Shown here piece after piece: positions 18,183 through 27,790 of a DNA stretch of 64,000 nt. Position numbers and translations under genes: made by a program. Positions within the stretch are counted from its first letter, which is position 1. Every line of letters begins with the position of its first letter. The notes beneath the pieces were generated by a model. That model ran no database searches, was not told the origin of the DNA, and saw only the letters and a program-made list of their open reading frames with translations. Source of the DNA: JAPPHA01 sp964291635 (lineage in GTDB: Bacteria; Pseudomonadota; Alphaproteobacteria; Rhodobacterales; Rhodobacteraceae); assembly GCA_964291635.2 (NCBI GenBank), contig OZ219894.1, forward strand, positions 1 to 64,000, written 5' to 3'.

Positions 18183-19307
18183 ATGCCTAGCCCGTCAGCA
18201 GACGAACGCTGGATGCGCAATGCCATCGAACTCGGGCAACGGAACATCGGACAGGTCTGGCCATCGCCTGCAGTCGGTTGCATCCTCGTCAAGGACGGCT
18301 TACCGGTTGGCCGAGGCTGGACCGGCCCGGGCGGAATTCCCCATGCAGAAGCCGCAGCCATTCGCCGGGCCGGAGACCAATGCAAAAACGCGACAGCGTA
18401 CGTATCTCTCGAACCCTGTGCACATTTCGGGAAAACGCCACCTTGCTCCAAGGCACTGATCGAGGCCGGCATCGCCAGGGTCGTTACGGCGATGACGGAC
18501 CCCGACCCGCGCGTTTCGGGCAAGGGCCACCAGGAACTTGAGAATGCAGGGATCGAGGTCAGCACCAATGTTCTGCGGCGCCAGGCAATCCGCTCCCATT
18601 CGGGTTTCATCTACCGGGTCACGAAACAACGGCCCTTCGTGACATTGAAATCGGCCGCCTCACTCGATGGCCGGATCGCGACCAGGACCGGAGAAAGCCA
18701 ATGGATCACTGCCGAGACAACCCGCCGGCATGTTCACCTGCTTCGGGCGCAACACGACGCGGTTCTCGTCGGCCGGGGCACCGTTGTGGCGGACGACCCC
18801 TCATTGACCGTTCGTCTCCCCGGTCTGGAAGACCGTTCTCCCGTGCGCGTCGTGTTTGACAGCCTGGCACGCAGTCCGGTCGAGTCGAAGCTCGGAACGA
18901 CAGCGCACGAGGTACCCGTCTGGATTTGCCACACGGACGCAGCACCTGCCGAATCCCTGTCCAGATGGCGAAATACCGGTGCGGAAACCGTCAGTGTTGC
19001 CAGCCTGCCTTCGGGCAGTATCGACCCGGAGCGGGCCCTTGTTTCCCTTGCGGAAAAAGGGCTGACCCGGGTCCTTTGCGAAGGCGGTGGCACTCTTGCC
19101 GCAAGTCTTGTTCGCAGTGAAATGGTCGACGAGTTGTTGCTCTACTCCGCTGGTCTGGTCATAGGCAGTGAGGGAAAGGCCGTAATCGGGTCAACGAACT
19201 GGACCAGGCTCGCGGACGTTTCGCGATTCCGGCTCGACGATGTCAGCACGATCGGAAATGACATGTTCAGTCGCTGGATCACGGATGGACTGACGGAGCC
19301 GCTTTGA
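18183..19307 (+). CDS. ribD: Bifunctional riboflavin deaminase/reductase RibD
   Basis: Catalyses the deamination and side-chain reduction steps of riboflavin synthesis. The N-terminal cytidine-deaminase-like domain has zinc ligands in HAEAAAI and PCAHFGKTPPC; the C-terminal reductase domain starts around residue 150 with TLKSAASLDGRIAT and includes VLCEGGGTLAASL. The 374-aa length is normal. It is cotranscribed with nrdR, but the remaining rib genes lie in the opposite direction 1.6 kb further on. Confidence 0.95.
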   Translation: MPSPSADERWMRNAIELGQRNIGQVWPSPAVGCILVKDGLPVGRGWTGPGGIPHAEAAAIRRAGDQCKNATAYVSLEPCAHFGKTPPCSKALIEAGIARVVTAMTDPDPRVSGKGHQELENAGIEVSTNVLRRQAIRSHSGFIYRVTKQRPFVTLKSAASLDGRIATRTGESQWITAETTRRHVHLLRAQHDAVLVGRGTVVADDPSLTVRLPGLEDRSPVRVVFDSLARSPVESKLGTTAHEVPVWICHTDAAPAESLSRWRNTGAETVSVASLPSGSIDPERALVSLAEKGLTRVLCEGGGTLAASLVRSEMVDELLLYSAGLVIGSEGKAVIGSTNWTRLADVSRFRLDDVSTIGNDMFSRWITDGLTEPL

Positions 19308-19699
19308 ACTTACTAAAGGTATACATCGAAGAATCATGTCGGGCAGCGCCCGTCAGGTGGCCGTTCGACCAGTTTCGCCGATCTGTAGAGTGGATTGATG
19401 CCAACGCACCTTGGCGGGTAGATGTGCTGGCTACTGATGCAAGGCTGCCGCGCAACAACTTCGCGGTTTCCATATGGCCCGGTCAGGTCGCGAGAAGTTA
19501 ACCGTGTTGGAAGGATTGCAAGTTTTGCGAGGCATGGTTTTGTGACAGTGGCTACGGGAGTTTTCGGCACGAATGCCTTGAAATTCGAAGCCGACCGCAA
19601 ATGTGTCCGTCGCTTGACCCCCGGCAAATTGGCCTCCCCTTCGCAGCCGAAACGACACGTCGGGGCACTATAGCCGAAAAATGACCTGGGCAGTGAGGT
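19308..19699. other. Intergenic region ribD / vapC
   Basis: 392 bp between the convergent ends of ribD and the toxin gene. No recognisable gene; short frames on both strands have no family resemblance. No classical terminator stem with U-tract was spotted. Confidence 0.45.
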
Positions 19700-20095
19700 T
19701 CAGTCAGCCAACCAATCCTCGAGGACCAGGCCAGGGACTCGACCGAACTCTTTGACATTGTTTGTGACTAGTGGGAGGCCTCGCGCAACTGCCTGCCCCG
19801 CGATGAGAACGTCAAATGGCCCGATCGGTGTTCCCTGTTTGCAGAGGTGAGCCCGTAGTTTCCCGGCCTCTGCTGCATCGCGCCTGGTCAGGTTCAGAAC
19901 TTCGAAACGAAGCGCATTCACGGCGGCAATGTTTCTTTCGACACGTTGGCTTTTGTAGCAACCGAAAAAAAGTTCATGCATGACAATCGATGAAACGCCA
20001 AAATCGCTCGGGTGAAAGTCCTTGAGCCGGGCTATCATTGCATTGTTGCCGGCAATCACTGCGATAACTGCGTTCGTGTCCAAAAGGTATTTCAA
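19700..20095 (-). CDS. vapC: VapC-type PIN domain ribonuclease toxin
   Basis: Intact 131-aa PIN domain toxin, expected to cleave tRNA or rRNA when free of antitoxin. Acidic catalytic residues sit in YLLDTNAVIAVI (D6), in SSIVMHELFFG (Glu) and in IGPFDVLIAGQAVARG (Asp), with the final strand LPLVTNNVKEFGRVPGL. Its ATG overlaps the vapB stop by ATGA. The closest well-known relatives are the VapC/MvpT group paired with AbrB-like antitoxins. The pair lies between two oppositely oriented riboflavin blocks, suggesting insertion. Confidence 0.93.
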   Translation of the reverse strand: MKYLLDTNAVIAVIAGNNAMIARLKDFHPSDFGVSSIVMHELFFGCYKSQRVERNIAAVNALRFEVLNLTRRDAAEAGKLRAHLCKQGTPIGPFDVLIAGQAVARGLPLVTNNVKEFGRVPGLVLEDWLAD

Positions 20096-20349
20096 TCGAA
20101 CACATCCAAGCGAGGCCGCTCCTGCGCCGGATTTGTCTCTGTCGCACCATCGACAGCGTCATCATCCAGCGGGCCGAGTTCGTGCACCGTTTCCAGCCAT
20201 CTCCAATCCTGTTCAATGGGCTCAAGGATGACTGCACAACCCTCGGCGCGTATCCGCACCCGGTCAGTTGAAAACCGGAATGCCTTTGGCAATCTCACGG
20301 CTTGAGAACGTCCGGTCATGAAGACTTTCGCAATTGCGTCTTTTGGCAT
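20092..20349 (-). CDS. vapB: VapB antitoxin (AbrB/SpoVT-like)
   Basis: Antitoxin of the downstream VapC, 85 aa. The N-terminal swapped-hairpin DNA-binding domain reads MPKDAIAKVFMTGRSQAVRLP, with the GRSQAVRLPKAFRF signature. The C-terminal half (DWRWLETVHELGPLDDD) is the toxin-binding tail. ATG 20349 fits the family; the longer frame to 20397 adds unrelated residues. The AT-rich stretch just upstream (20350-20390) probably carries the autoregulated promoter. Confidence 0.93.
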   Translation of the reverse strand: MPKDAIAKVFMTGRSQAVRLPKAFRFSTDRVRIRAEGCAVILEPIEQDWRWLETVHELGPLDDDAVDGATETNPAQERPRLDVFD

Positions 20350-20914
20350 AGGAATCTCCAAGTGATATACACTAAAAATATATCCCGATGGGTTCACCGG
20401 TCAAGGTGTCGTATGTCGTCCTGAAATGTGAGGCAGTGCATCCACCGTATTCCTGCCGTCGCAATCGGCCTGTTATCCGGGTTGTCCACGGGCGTAGCGT
20501 CAGAAATCACGGTCTTTCCGGAAGCAGTTCGGCATCGAATCAATTCGGGATCCGAAGCACAAACTGTCGCCAACGCGGACCGGTGTCAGCAGCCGGGCAC
20601 GGCGCTGGTGTTGGTATGGATTTCTCGAGGCAGATATGGATTACCCGGCTGTCGGGCAAATCCCGTTTGAGCCTTTCCAACTTCACCAAAGGCACGCCTC
20701 CGTACGGATCTTCCAGCATTGGAACGGCGGCGTGAGATTCATCGTGTCGAGACCCATTGCCACTTCAGGCGGATGTCGAAATTCCTCGCCGCGATCAATC
20801 TCGCAACCCCGGCCGACGTGACAATGATCGCATTCCGGGACGGGAACCTAGGCCGAACGATCTCGAAGCGTACACACGGTCCGGCAGTGGCGAGGTGCAC
20901 CTGGCACAACTCCG
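20350..20914. other. Intergenic region vapB / nusB
   Basis: 565 bp. The AT-rich first 40 bp probably contain the vapBA promoter. The rest has only short frames without family resemblance, for example 20719-21021, which runs into nusB antisense. No RNA gene seen. Confidence 0.4.
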
Positions 20915-21439
20915 TCAAGGAGAGGCAAGTTGGCGAGCCATGTGATCCAGGACTGCATTGGCAAACCCCGGTTCCGGAGTACCTGGAAAGAACGCTTTCG
21001 TCACGTCGACGAACTCGTTGATGACGACCTTTGGCGGAATTCTCCCGACAAGCAGTTCCGCGCCTGCCGCCCGAAAAACGGCCCTCAGGATCGGATCGAT
21101 CCGGTCGATTGGCCATCTCTCGACGAGCGCGCAGTCGGTTGCCTGGTCTATCCTGGGCTGGTCATCGACAGCCCGTGACAGGATTACGTCAAAATGATCG
21201 CGATCGATCTCTGCGAATTCTTGCCCTTCGATCGAACTGGCACTCGAGAAACTCGGGTCAGAGAAATCGATGCGAACTTCTTCCAGCGAGGACCCGCTTG
21301 CCTCCATCTGGAACAATGCCTGCACGGCCATGAGCCGGGCAACGGCCCGTCCGACCATCGGCGGGTCAGGGGCATGCTCCCGGTTCAGCTTCCCCGGAAG
21401 GCCGGTATCCTGCGATCCCGACACATTGTCACCCGGCAT
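20915..21439 (-). CDS. nusB: Transcription antitermination factor NusB
   Basis: All-helical factor that binds boxA RNA with NusE (S10) in rRNA antitermination. Family motifs are RAVARLMAVQALFQME at the N-terminus and the C-terminal LVGRIPPKVVINEFVDVTKAFF and PGFANAVLDHMA. The 174-aa frame overlaps the ribH stop by 11 bp, so it is the last gene of the ribE-ribBA-ribH-nusB operon. The start MPGDNVSG has a longer N-terminus than usual; an internal start at MVGRAV is possible. Confidence 0.95.
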   Translation of the reverse strand: MPGDNVSGSQDTGLPGKLNREHAPDPPMVGRAVARLMAVQALFQMEASGSSLEEVRIDFSDPSFSSASSIEGQEFAEIDRDHFDVILSRAVDDQPRIDQATDCALVERWPIDRIDPILRAVFRAAGAELLVGRIPPKVVINEFVDVTKAFFPGTPEPGFANAVLDHMARQLASP

Positions 21440-21944
21440 CCGGCCCGTGAGGTCCTGCAGGCATATCCGGCTCGGTCAATCCCAAGCGAAGAGACACCAG
21501 GGAAATCGCCGCTTCGGCTGCCTCTCCCCCCTTGTCACCCCTCCCGGGGGCAGCGCGTTCCAGGGCCTGTTCCTCGTTCTCGACCGTCAGAATTCCATTG
21601 CCGATGCAGGCACCCTGCAGGTTGAGCTGCATGATTCCGCGGGCGCTCTCGTTGCAAACCGTCTCGTAGTGCGTGGTCTCCCCGCGAATCACGCAACCGA
21701 GTGCAACGTAACCGTCAAATCTATCCCATTTGGAGGCAATTCCGATTGCAGCCGGGATCTCGAGTGCCCCCGGAACCTCGATTTCTTTCCACGACCATCC
21801 CTCGGCGTCGATTGCCGACCTTGCGCCTTGCAAGAGTTTGTCCGCGATATGGCGATAGAACGGCGCGGTAACGATCAGGATCCGGGGCTTTCCAGCCTTG
21901 CTCCCGCGACTATACCCGTGCCTGGCCTGATTCGACCCTGCCAT
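21429..21944 (-). CDS. ribH: 6,7-dimethyl-8-ribityllumazine synthase
   Basis: Condenses 5-amino-6-ribitylaminouracil with 3,4-dihydroxybutanone 4-phosphate. Typical segments are ILIVTAPFYRHIADKLLQGA, EVPGALEIPAAI, FDGYVALGCVIRGETTHYE and NGILTVENEEQALER, with the catalytic His in the GETTHYE loop. ATG 21944 (MAGSNQARHG) lies 1 nt after the ribBA stop; the track's longer frame reads into ribBA. 171 aa with a short C-terminal tail of low complexity. Confidence 0.95.
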   Translation of the reverse strand: MAGSNQARHGYSRGSKAGKPRILIVTAPFYRHIADKLLQGARSAIDAEGWSWKEIEVPGALEIPAAIGIASKWDRFDGYVALGCVIRGETTHYETVCNESARGIMQLNLQGACIGNGILTVENEEQALERAAPGRGDKGGEAAEAAISLVSLRLGLTEPDMPAGPHGPDAG

Positions 21945-21945
21945 G

Positions 21946-23046
21946 TCAGCCCGCCTTATCGGGAATCGGGCGCGTGTCCACGATCTTGATCCCGTAACCA
22001 TCGAGGCCGATCACCCGGGTGATCGAAGAGTTCGTCAGTAGAATGAGATCCGAGATGCCCAACGTGCTCAGGATCTGTGCGCCCAGACCGTACCGCCGAA
22101 GAATCTGCGGACTGGCCGAGCCTGTCAGATCGAGGTTGTCGGACATGTCGCGCAACACGACAACGACACCACGTCCCTCTTCGGCAATGGTGTTCATCGC
22201 CATTTCGAGCTGGTGCGACCTTCCGGGCGTCAGGGCCAGGAGATCATTCAGGGGGTTGACGACATGCATGCGCACAAGCACGGGCCTGCGATCGGATATG
22301 TCACCCTTGATCATGACGATGTGTTCAGCGTCGCCAGTATTGTCGGTGAACACTCTCAGCATCCACTCGCCACCGAATTCGGAGTGGACAGCCCGAACGG
22401 CACTCTCCCGGACCAGACTGTCGTGGCGCCGCCTGTACGCGATCAGGTCCGAGATGGTCCCGATCTTCAGCCCGTGCCGTTGGGCAAACGACACCAGGTC
22501 GGGCAGGCGCGCCATCGTCCCGTCGTCATTCATGATTTCGCAGACGACCCCTGATGGATTGAGACCAGCCAGACGGGCGACATCAACCGCCGCTTCGGTA
22601 TGGCCCGCCCGCACCAGGACACCGCCCTCTCGCGCCCGAATAGGAAAGACATGCCCGGGCGTTGCGATGTCCTGAGGTCCGGAATTCGCGTTGATAGCGA
22701 CCGAAATCGTTCGCGCGCGATCATGCGCCGATATTCCCGTCGTTACACCCTCGCGAGCCTCGATGGAAATCGTGAACGCGGTTTCGTGCCGCGACGAGTT
22801 CGATGCGGACATCAGGGGCAAGCCGAGCGCATCAAGCCGTTCTCCCGTCAGCGAAAGGCAAATCAGGCCGCGCCCGTGGGTCGCCATGAAGTTGACCGCC
22901 TCCGGAGTCGCCATCTGGGCCGGGATGACGAGATCACCTTCGTTTTCCCGGTCTTCGTGATCGATCAGGATAAACATGCGCCCGTTCCGGGCATCCTCGA
23001 TGATTTCCCCGATCGGCGAGACCGCGTCCCGAAAGTCGTTATCCAT
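21946..23046 (-). CDS. ribBA: 3,4-dihydroxy-2-butanone 4-phosphate synthase with degenerate GCHII domain
   Basis: N-terminal RibB domain (residues ~1-205) carries the FILIDHEDRENEGDL acidic loop and the HTEAAVDVARLAG region, so the RibB activity looks intact. The C-terminal half aligns with GTP cyclohydrolase II, but the zinc cysteines (normally near SECLTGD and C-DCG) are gone; the equivalent reads RMHVVNPLNDLLAL. This degenerate fusion is common in alphaproteobacteria, and a separate RibA is needed elsewhere. ATG 23046 overlaps the ribE TAA and is preceded by GGAAG. Confidence 0.93.
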   Translation of the reverse strand: MDNDFRDAVSPIGEIIEDARNGRMFILIDHEDRENEGDLVIPAQMATPEAVNFMATHGRGLICLSLTGERLDALGLPLMSASNSSRHETAFTISIEAREGVTTGISAHDRARTISVAINANSGPQDIATPGHVFPIRAREGGVLVRAGHTEAAVDVARLAGLNPSGVVCEIMNDDGTMARLPDLVSFAQRHGLKIGTISDLIAYRRRHDSLVRESAVRAVHSEFGGEWMLRVFTDNTGDAEHIVMIKGDISDRRPVLVRMHVVNPLNDLLALTPGRSHQLEMAMNTIAEEGRGVVVVLRDMSDNLDLTGSASPQILRRYGLGAQILSTLGISDLILLTNSSITRVIGLDGYGIKIVDTRPIPDKAG

Positions 23047-23677
23047 CTCGTCTTCCACTCTGGTGAACCGGATATTCCGTCAACCGGGCGACGTATCGAG
23101 CTAGCAGGTCGATTTCAATATTGACTCCGTCCCCTTCCCGGATCCCACCCCAGGTCGTTACCTCCAGCGTATGGGGAATCAGGCATACGTCGAACTCCGC
23201 GGCATCAACTGAGTTGACGGTCAATGACGTGCCATTCAGCCCCACCGACCCTTTCGGGGCAATGAACCGCATCAGCTCTTCAGGCGCCGACATGCGGACA
23301 ATCCGGCTGTCTCCCACGGCGGTGATCGCGGAAACAATTGCGACCCCGTCGACATGCCCGGACAGAATGTGACCGCCCAATTCGTCACCTACCCTGAGCG
23401 ATCGCTCCAGATTCACTCGGGATCCGGTCTTCCAGCGCGTGGAATCGAGGCCGACATGGGTCCTGGAGATGGTCTCGGCCGAAAGGTCGGCCTCGAACCA
23501 GCAGGTGTCCGGGCCTTTGCCCCGATTGACCGCGGTCAGGCAAATGCCGTTACAGCACAACGACGCGCCGATATCGACCTGGTCAGGATCCCAGGGCATC
23601 GAGATCCTCGCGCGCAGGTCTCCGCGCTTTTCAGTCGCGAGAATCGATCCAACGGCTGTGACGATACCGGTGAACAT
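23039..23677 (-). CDS. ribE: Riboflavin synthase alpha chain
   Basis: Dismutates two lumazine molecules to riboflavin. The family start MFTGIV is present, followed by two lumazine-binding repeats: GASLCCNGICLTA and ETISRTHVG in the first; SLRVGDELGGHILSGHVDG and SVGLNGTSLTVNSV in the second. 212 aa, normal length. First gene of the ribE-ribBA-ribH-nusB operon, with a strong AGGAGGGG ribosome-binding site seven bases before ATG. No FMN riboswitch is seen in the 204 bp upstream. Confidence 0.96.
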   Translation of the reverse strand: MFTGIVTAVGSILATEKRGDLRARISMPWDPDQVDIGASLCCNGICLTAVNRGKGPDTCWFEADLSAETISRTHVGLDSTRWKTGSRVNLERSLRVGDELGGHILSGHVDGVAIVSAITAVGDSRIVRMSAPEELMRFIAPKGSVGLNGTSLTVNSVDAAEFDVCLIPHTLEVTTWGGIREGDGVNIEIDLLARYVARLTEYPVHQSGRRDG

Positions 23678-23881
23678 CAGTTCCCCTCCTCGGCGGTTCC
23701 ATGCAACGAGGTATCGTTTCGCAGGGGTCGGGGCAAGTGGAGCAATGAAGGGTCACTGTCCATATGGGCAATCGCCACTCGGCCCGATTCACGAGCGGAC
23801 ACCGAGAATTGTGGAATCTCTCCATTGGTTGCGTTAAAGGGGCTGCCACTACGGGGTTGGCCAAGGACGACCGGGCGATCG

Positions 23882-25597
23882 ATGGCGCGAATTCTGATCA
23901 CATCTGCGATTCCCTATATCAACGGAGTCAAGCATCTCGGAAACCTCGTGGGCAGCCAGCTCCCGTCTGACGTGTATGCGCGTTATTGCCGTGCGCGGGG
24001 CCACGAGGTCATGTTCATCTGCGCCACGGACGAACACGGAACTCCCGCGGAAATCGCCGCGGAAGCTGCCGAAATGCCAATCGAGGACTACTGCGCGGAA
24101 ATGCACACGACCCAATCCAGGCTGGCCGAAGGGTTCCGCTTGTCTTTCGATTACTTCGGGCGATCGTCCTCGCAGCGCAACCACGGGCTGACACAGCACT
24201 TTGCCGGGAGATTGGCCGAGAACGGGCTGATCAGCGAAGTTGTCGAAGATCAGATCTATTCGGAGGTCGACGGCCGGTTTCTGCCCGATCGCTACATCAA
24301 GGGATCGTGCCCGGAGTGCGGGTACGAAAACGCCCGCGGCGACCAGTGCGAGAACTGCACGCGGCAGCTTGACCCGGTCGACCTGATCAATCCACGTTCG
24401 GCCCGGTCAGGTGCCACCGACCTCGAGATCCGGAAAACAAGGCACCTGCACCTTCGCCAGTCGGCGCTCCGGGATGAGCTGGACAGATGGATCGACAGCA
24501 AGTTCGACTGGCCGATTCTCACGACATCAATTGCGAAGAAATGGCTTCACGATGGTGACGGACTGCAGGACCGCGGCATTACACGTGATCTCGATTGGGG
24601 AATTCCGGTAAAGCGGGGAGAGCACCCGTGGCCCGGAATGGAGGACAAGGTCTTCTACGTCTGGTTCGACGCCCCGATCGCCTATATTGCCGCCACGGCC
24701 GAATGGGCCGATGCCAACCGTTTGCCCGATGAATCCTGGCAAAGGTGGTGGCGAACCGACAAGGGTGCGGCCGACGTCCACTACGTCCAGTTCATGGGCA
24801 AGGACAACGTCCCGTTTCACACCTTGTCGTTTCCGGCAACGATAATCGGTTCGGGAGAACCGTGGAAACTTGTCGACTACATCAAGTCCTTCAACTTCCT
24901 GAACTACGAAGGCGGCCAGTTCTCGACCTCACTCGGTCGCGGCGTCTTCATGGATGACGCACTCGATGTGCTCCCCGCCGACTATTGGCGCTGGTGGCTG
25001 TTGAAGCATGTGCCGGAGACTTCCGACAGCGAGTTCACATGGGAGAGCTTCCGGCTCGACGTCAACAAGGACCTTGCGGACGTGCTCGGGAATTTCGTCA
25101 GCAGGGTGACAAAATTCTGCAGATCCAGGTTTGACGGAAAGGTACCCGAAGGAGGAACCTACGGTCCCGCCGAAACCCGCGCGATCGATGAACTGGTTGC
25201 CAGGGTCCGCGCATATGAAACCCATATGGACAAGATCGAGCTCCGCAAGGCGTGTTCGGAACTCCGCGAGATCTGGACGGTGGGCAACAACTACTTCCAG
25301 GCAGCCGCCCCCTGGCAGGTCCTTTCCGACGACCGGGATCGGGCAGGAGCGATCGTGCGTTTCGCACTGAACCTCTTTCCGTTGTATTCAGTACTGTCGG
25401 AGCCGTTTGTGCCCGATGCCGCCAAGACAATGAAATCGGTGACCTCCTGCGATCCGGCAATGACATGGCCCGACGACATACGGGTGGCGGTCAACCGGCT
25501 CGGGCCTGGCCGAGACATTCATGTTCCCGACACGATGTTCCGGAAAATCACCGTGGAAGAGCAGAACGACATGCACGCCAGGTTTACCCAGCGGTAA
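23882..25597 (+). CDS. metG: Methionyl-tRNA synthetase
   Basis: Class I synthetase of 571 aa. HIGH appears as HLGN in YINGVKHLGNLVGS; the zinc knuckle is GSCPECGYENARGDQCENC; the KMSKS-equivalent is FSTSLGRG in GGQFSTSLGRGVF. The latter variant belongs to the MetG type with FSTS loops found in spirochetes and some proteobacteria. ATG 23882 gives MARILITSAIPYING. Divergent from ribE across 204 bp and convergent with the acyl-CoA synthetase 15 bp downstream. No C-terminal tRNA-binding EMAP domain. Confidence 0.96.
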   Translation: MARILITSAIPYINGVKHLGNLVGSQLPSDVYARYCRARGHEVMFICATDEHGTPAEIAAEAAEMPIEDYCAEMHTTQSRLAEGFRLSFDYFGRSSSQRNHGLTQHFAGRLAENGLISEVVEDQIYSEVDGRFLPDRYIKGSCPECGYENARGDQCENCTRQLDPVDLINPRSARSGATDLEIRKTRHLHLRQSALRDELDRWIDSKFDWPILTTSIAKKWLHDGDGLQDRGITRDLDWGIPVKRGEHPWPGMEDKVFYVWFDAPIAYIAATAEWADANRLPDESWQRWWRTDKGAADVHYVQFMGKDNVPFHTLSFPATIIGSGEPWKLVDYIKSFNFLNYEGGQFSTSLGRGVFMDDALDVLPADYWRWWLLKHVPETSDSEFTWESFRLDVNKDLADVLGNFVSRVTKFCRSRFDGKVPEGGTYGPAETRAIDELVARVRAYETHMDKIELRKACSELREIWTVGNNYFQAAAPWQVLSDDRDRAGAIVRFALNLFPLYSVLSEPFVPDAAKTMKSVTSCDPAMTWPDDIRVAVNRLGPGRDIHVPDTMFRKITVEEQNDMHARFTQR

Positions 25598-25612
25598 ACT
25601 GGCCCGACGACA

Positions 25613-27517
25613 TCACGGCTGCGGCCGGTCCCAGGGCCTCGGAAATGCTCCAAGCACATCGTCGATTGCCTGATCGGAAACCCCTTCGGCTCCGCCAATG
25701 ATGACGACGAACCCGCGGGTCCGGTCGTCGACGACCTCGTTGACCCGTGCACCCAGACCTGAAGAGGCCAGCGCGTCACCATATACGCGTGCGATGGCTG
25801 CCTTGCGAAGATCGGGTTTGAAGACCTTGCCCACGATCGTTTTCGGCATGGTCTCAAGGATCTCGATGTGAACCGGTGCAGCGGCCTTTTCGCTGATGTT
25901 GTCTCGGGTGAACTGCACCAACTCTTCCGCTGAAACCTCCCCGCCTTGCATCAATTCGACGAAGGCGCACGGTAGTTCGCCCGCACGTTCGTCAGGCTGT
26001 CCAACAGCTCCGGCAACCGCGACGTCAGTGTGAGCCGCCAGGATTTCCTCGATCGTCTCCGGATCAATGTTGTGGCCGCCGCGAATGATCTGGTCCTTTT
26101 CCCTGCCGGTGATCCAGAAATAGCCTTCGGCATCACGCCGGCCAAGATCACCTGTGCGAAGATACCGGCCATGGGCATACAGGTTGCTGTTTCGGTCGGG
26201 GTCCGTATAGGTCTCGCCCGGATTCACGCCCGGGCTCGAGACGCAGATTTCGCCGACCTCGCCCACCTCACATTCGGAGATGACTTCGCCGTCCTTGCCG
26301 AAGCGGAATATCCGTGCGTCAACATAAGGAAAGGGGAACCCAATGGAGCCGATTCTCTTCTCACCCGCAGGGGGATTGACCGAAACCAGGCAGGTCGCCT
26401 CCGTCAGACCGTAACCTTCGAGGATGGCCAACCCGGTTGCCTTCTCGAATCGCTTGAACGTCTCGACCGGCAGGCTCATGGATCCGCACAGTGCCATCTT
26501 GAGGCTGGAAATGTCGGCATCTACCGGCCGTTGAAGCAGTTCCGCGACGGCAGTGGGGACAACAACCGTGAAGTTTGTCTTCCAGCGCTCGCAGAGCTTC
26601 CAGAAATTGTCAAATACGCCTTCGCCCCGAAATCCCTGGGGGGTCACCAGAACCATGTGCGCACCGGAGCACATGCACCCGCTCCAGACCGGATAGGCCG
26701 CGAAAACATGAAAAAGCGGTAACGGACACATGACGATGTCTTCCGGCCCGAGGAGCAACTTCGTTGCCAGCCAACCGTTGTAGAGCACGCCGGAATGCCT
26801 GTGCTGCACGATCTTCGGCGATCCGGTCGTTCCACCCGTATGGAAATACGCACAGTAATTGTCGTCGCAAGGCTCTTCGAAATCCAGTGCTTCACCGTTC
26901 GCCCCGGCGAGAGCTGAATTGAATTGCAGGACACGCGCGCCGTGGGAAACAGGTGTTTTGGGACGCAGGAGCGGGATCAGGAACCGAAGTGGCCCCGAAA
27001 CGTGCGGGAGCAAGTCGACTTCGATCAGGGTCTCGACCCCGGGAGACATCGAGACCGCTTCCGCCGCCTTCTGGGCAACGTCCGCTTTCGGAAACGACCT
27101 GAGCGTCACGAGTACCTTCGCCCCCGACTCCTTCAGGAGAGCCGCGATCTGGGAAACCTCGAGAAGCGGATTGATCGGATGAACGATTCCGGCGGTCATG
27201 CCGCCAAGAAGACAGACCAGGGTCTCGGGCGTCGTCGGAAGCATGTAGGCAACGACGTCGTCCTTCCCGATACCGAGTGACCGAAAGAGGTTGGCTGCCC
27301 GAGTGACCTGATCCGTCAGGTCCGACCATGTCAGGGTCGACGCCTTGTACCCGGGATCCGACTTGAGCTGGAAACTGACTGCCGGCCTGTCCGGAACGAG
27401 ATCCCTCGTTGCGCACAGGCGTTGATAGGCCGTCCTTTCGTCCCAGCGTTCCTCGAATGCCAGTTCCTCTTCGATGGCAGTCATATCCGCCAGGCTCGAA
27501 ACCCTGATCTTTTCCAT
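25613..27517 (-). CDS. Acyl-CoA synthetase (AMP-forming)
   Basis: ANL superfamily adenylating enzyme of 634 aa. Motifs in order: P-loop YFHTGGTTGSPKIVQH, EGYGLTEATC, YLRTGDLG, the hinge TGREKDQIIRGGHNIDP, and a C-terminal MPKTIVGKVFKPDLRK with the catalytic Lys. This activates a fatty or aromatic acid as an acyl-CoA thioester. ATG 27517 (MEKIRVSS) is preferred to the upstream frame. The acyl-CoA dehydrogenase lies 273 bp upstream on the same strand, so the two may form a catabolic pair. Confidence 0.92.
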   Translation of the reverse strand: MEKIRVSSLADMTAIEEELAFEERWDERTAYQRLCATRDLVPDRPAVSFQLKSDPGYKASTLTWSDLTDQVTRAANLFRSLGIGKDDVVAYMLPTTPETLVCLLGGMTAGIVHPINPLLEVSQIAALLKESGAKVLVTLRSFPKADVAQKAAEAVSMSPGVETLIEVDLLPHVSGPLRFLIPLLRPKTPVSHGARVLQFNSALAGANGEALDFEEPCDDNYCAYFHTGGTTGSPKIVQHRHSGVLYNGWLATKLLLGPEDIVMCPLPLFHVFAAYPVWSGCMCSGAHMVLVTPQGFRGEGVFDNFWKLCERWKTNFTVVVPTAVAELLQRPVDADISSLKMALCGSMSLPVETFKRFEKATGLAILEGYGLTEATCLVSVNPPAGEKRIGSIGFPFPYVDARIFRFGKDGEVISECEVGEVGEICVSSPGVNPGETYTDPDRNSNLYAHGRYLRTGDLGRRDAEGYFWITGREKDQIIRGGHNIDPETIEEILAAHTDVAVAGAVGQPDERAGELPCAFVELMQGGEVSAEELVQFTRDNISEKAAAPVHIEILETMPKTIVGKVFKPDLRKAAIARVYGDALASSGLGARVNEVVDDRTRGFVVIIGGAEGVSDQAIDDVLGAFPRPWDRPQP

Positions 27518-27790
27518 GGACCCGTCTCCGCTATTGCCCGGAAAGAACACAAGCACAGAACATGCTCACATTGCAACCAAGCAGGTATCGGGATCGCCTT
27601 GTCTCACGCTGTCCCCGACCGTCATTTGCCGGGACGCCAGTTCCCGATGAAGCCGGACCCCTGCCACTTTGGCGCATCCGTGCCCCGGCTCCGCGTCTTC
27701 CAGGACGCCGGGCATTCAGGGAATGTCTTGAACGCGGATCGCGAGACTTCTACTTCGCTTTTCCCGGGACGATGACCGGACCCGACCCGA

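Noticed and set aside
23678..23881. Possible FMN riboswitch before ribE
   Set aside because: No RFN-like conserved segments; only a strong ribosome-binding site was found.
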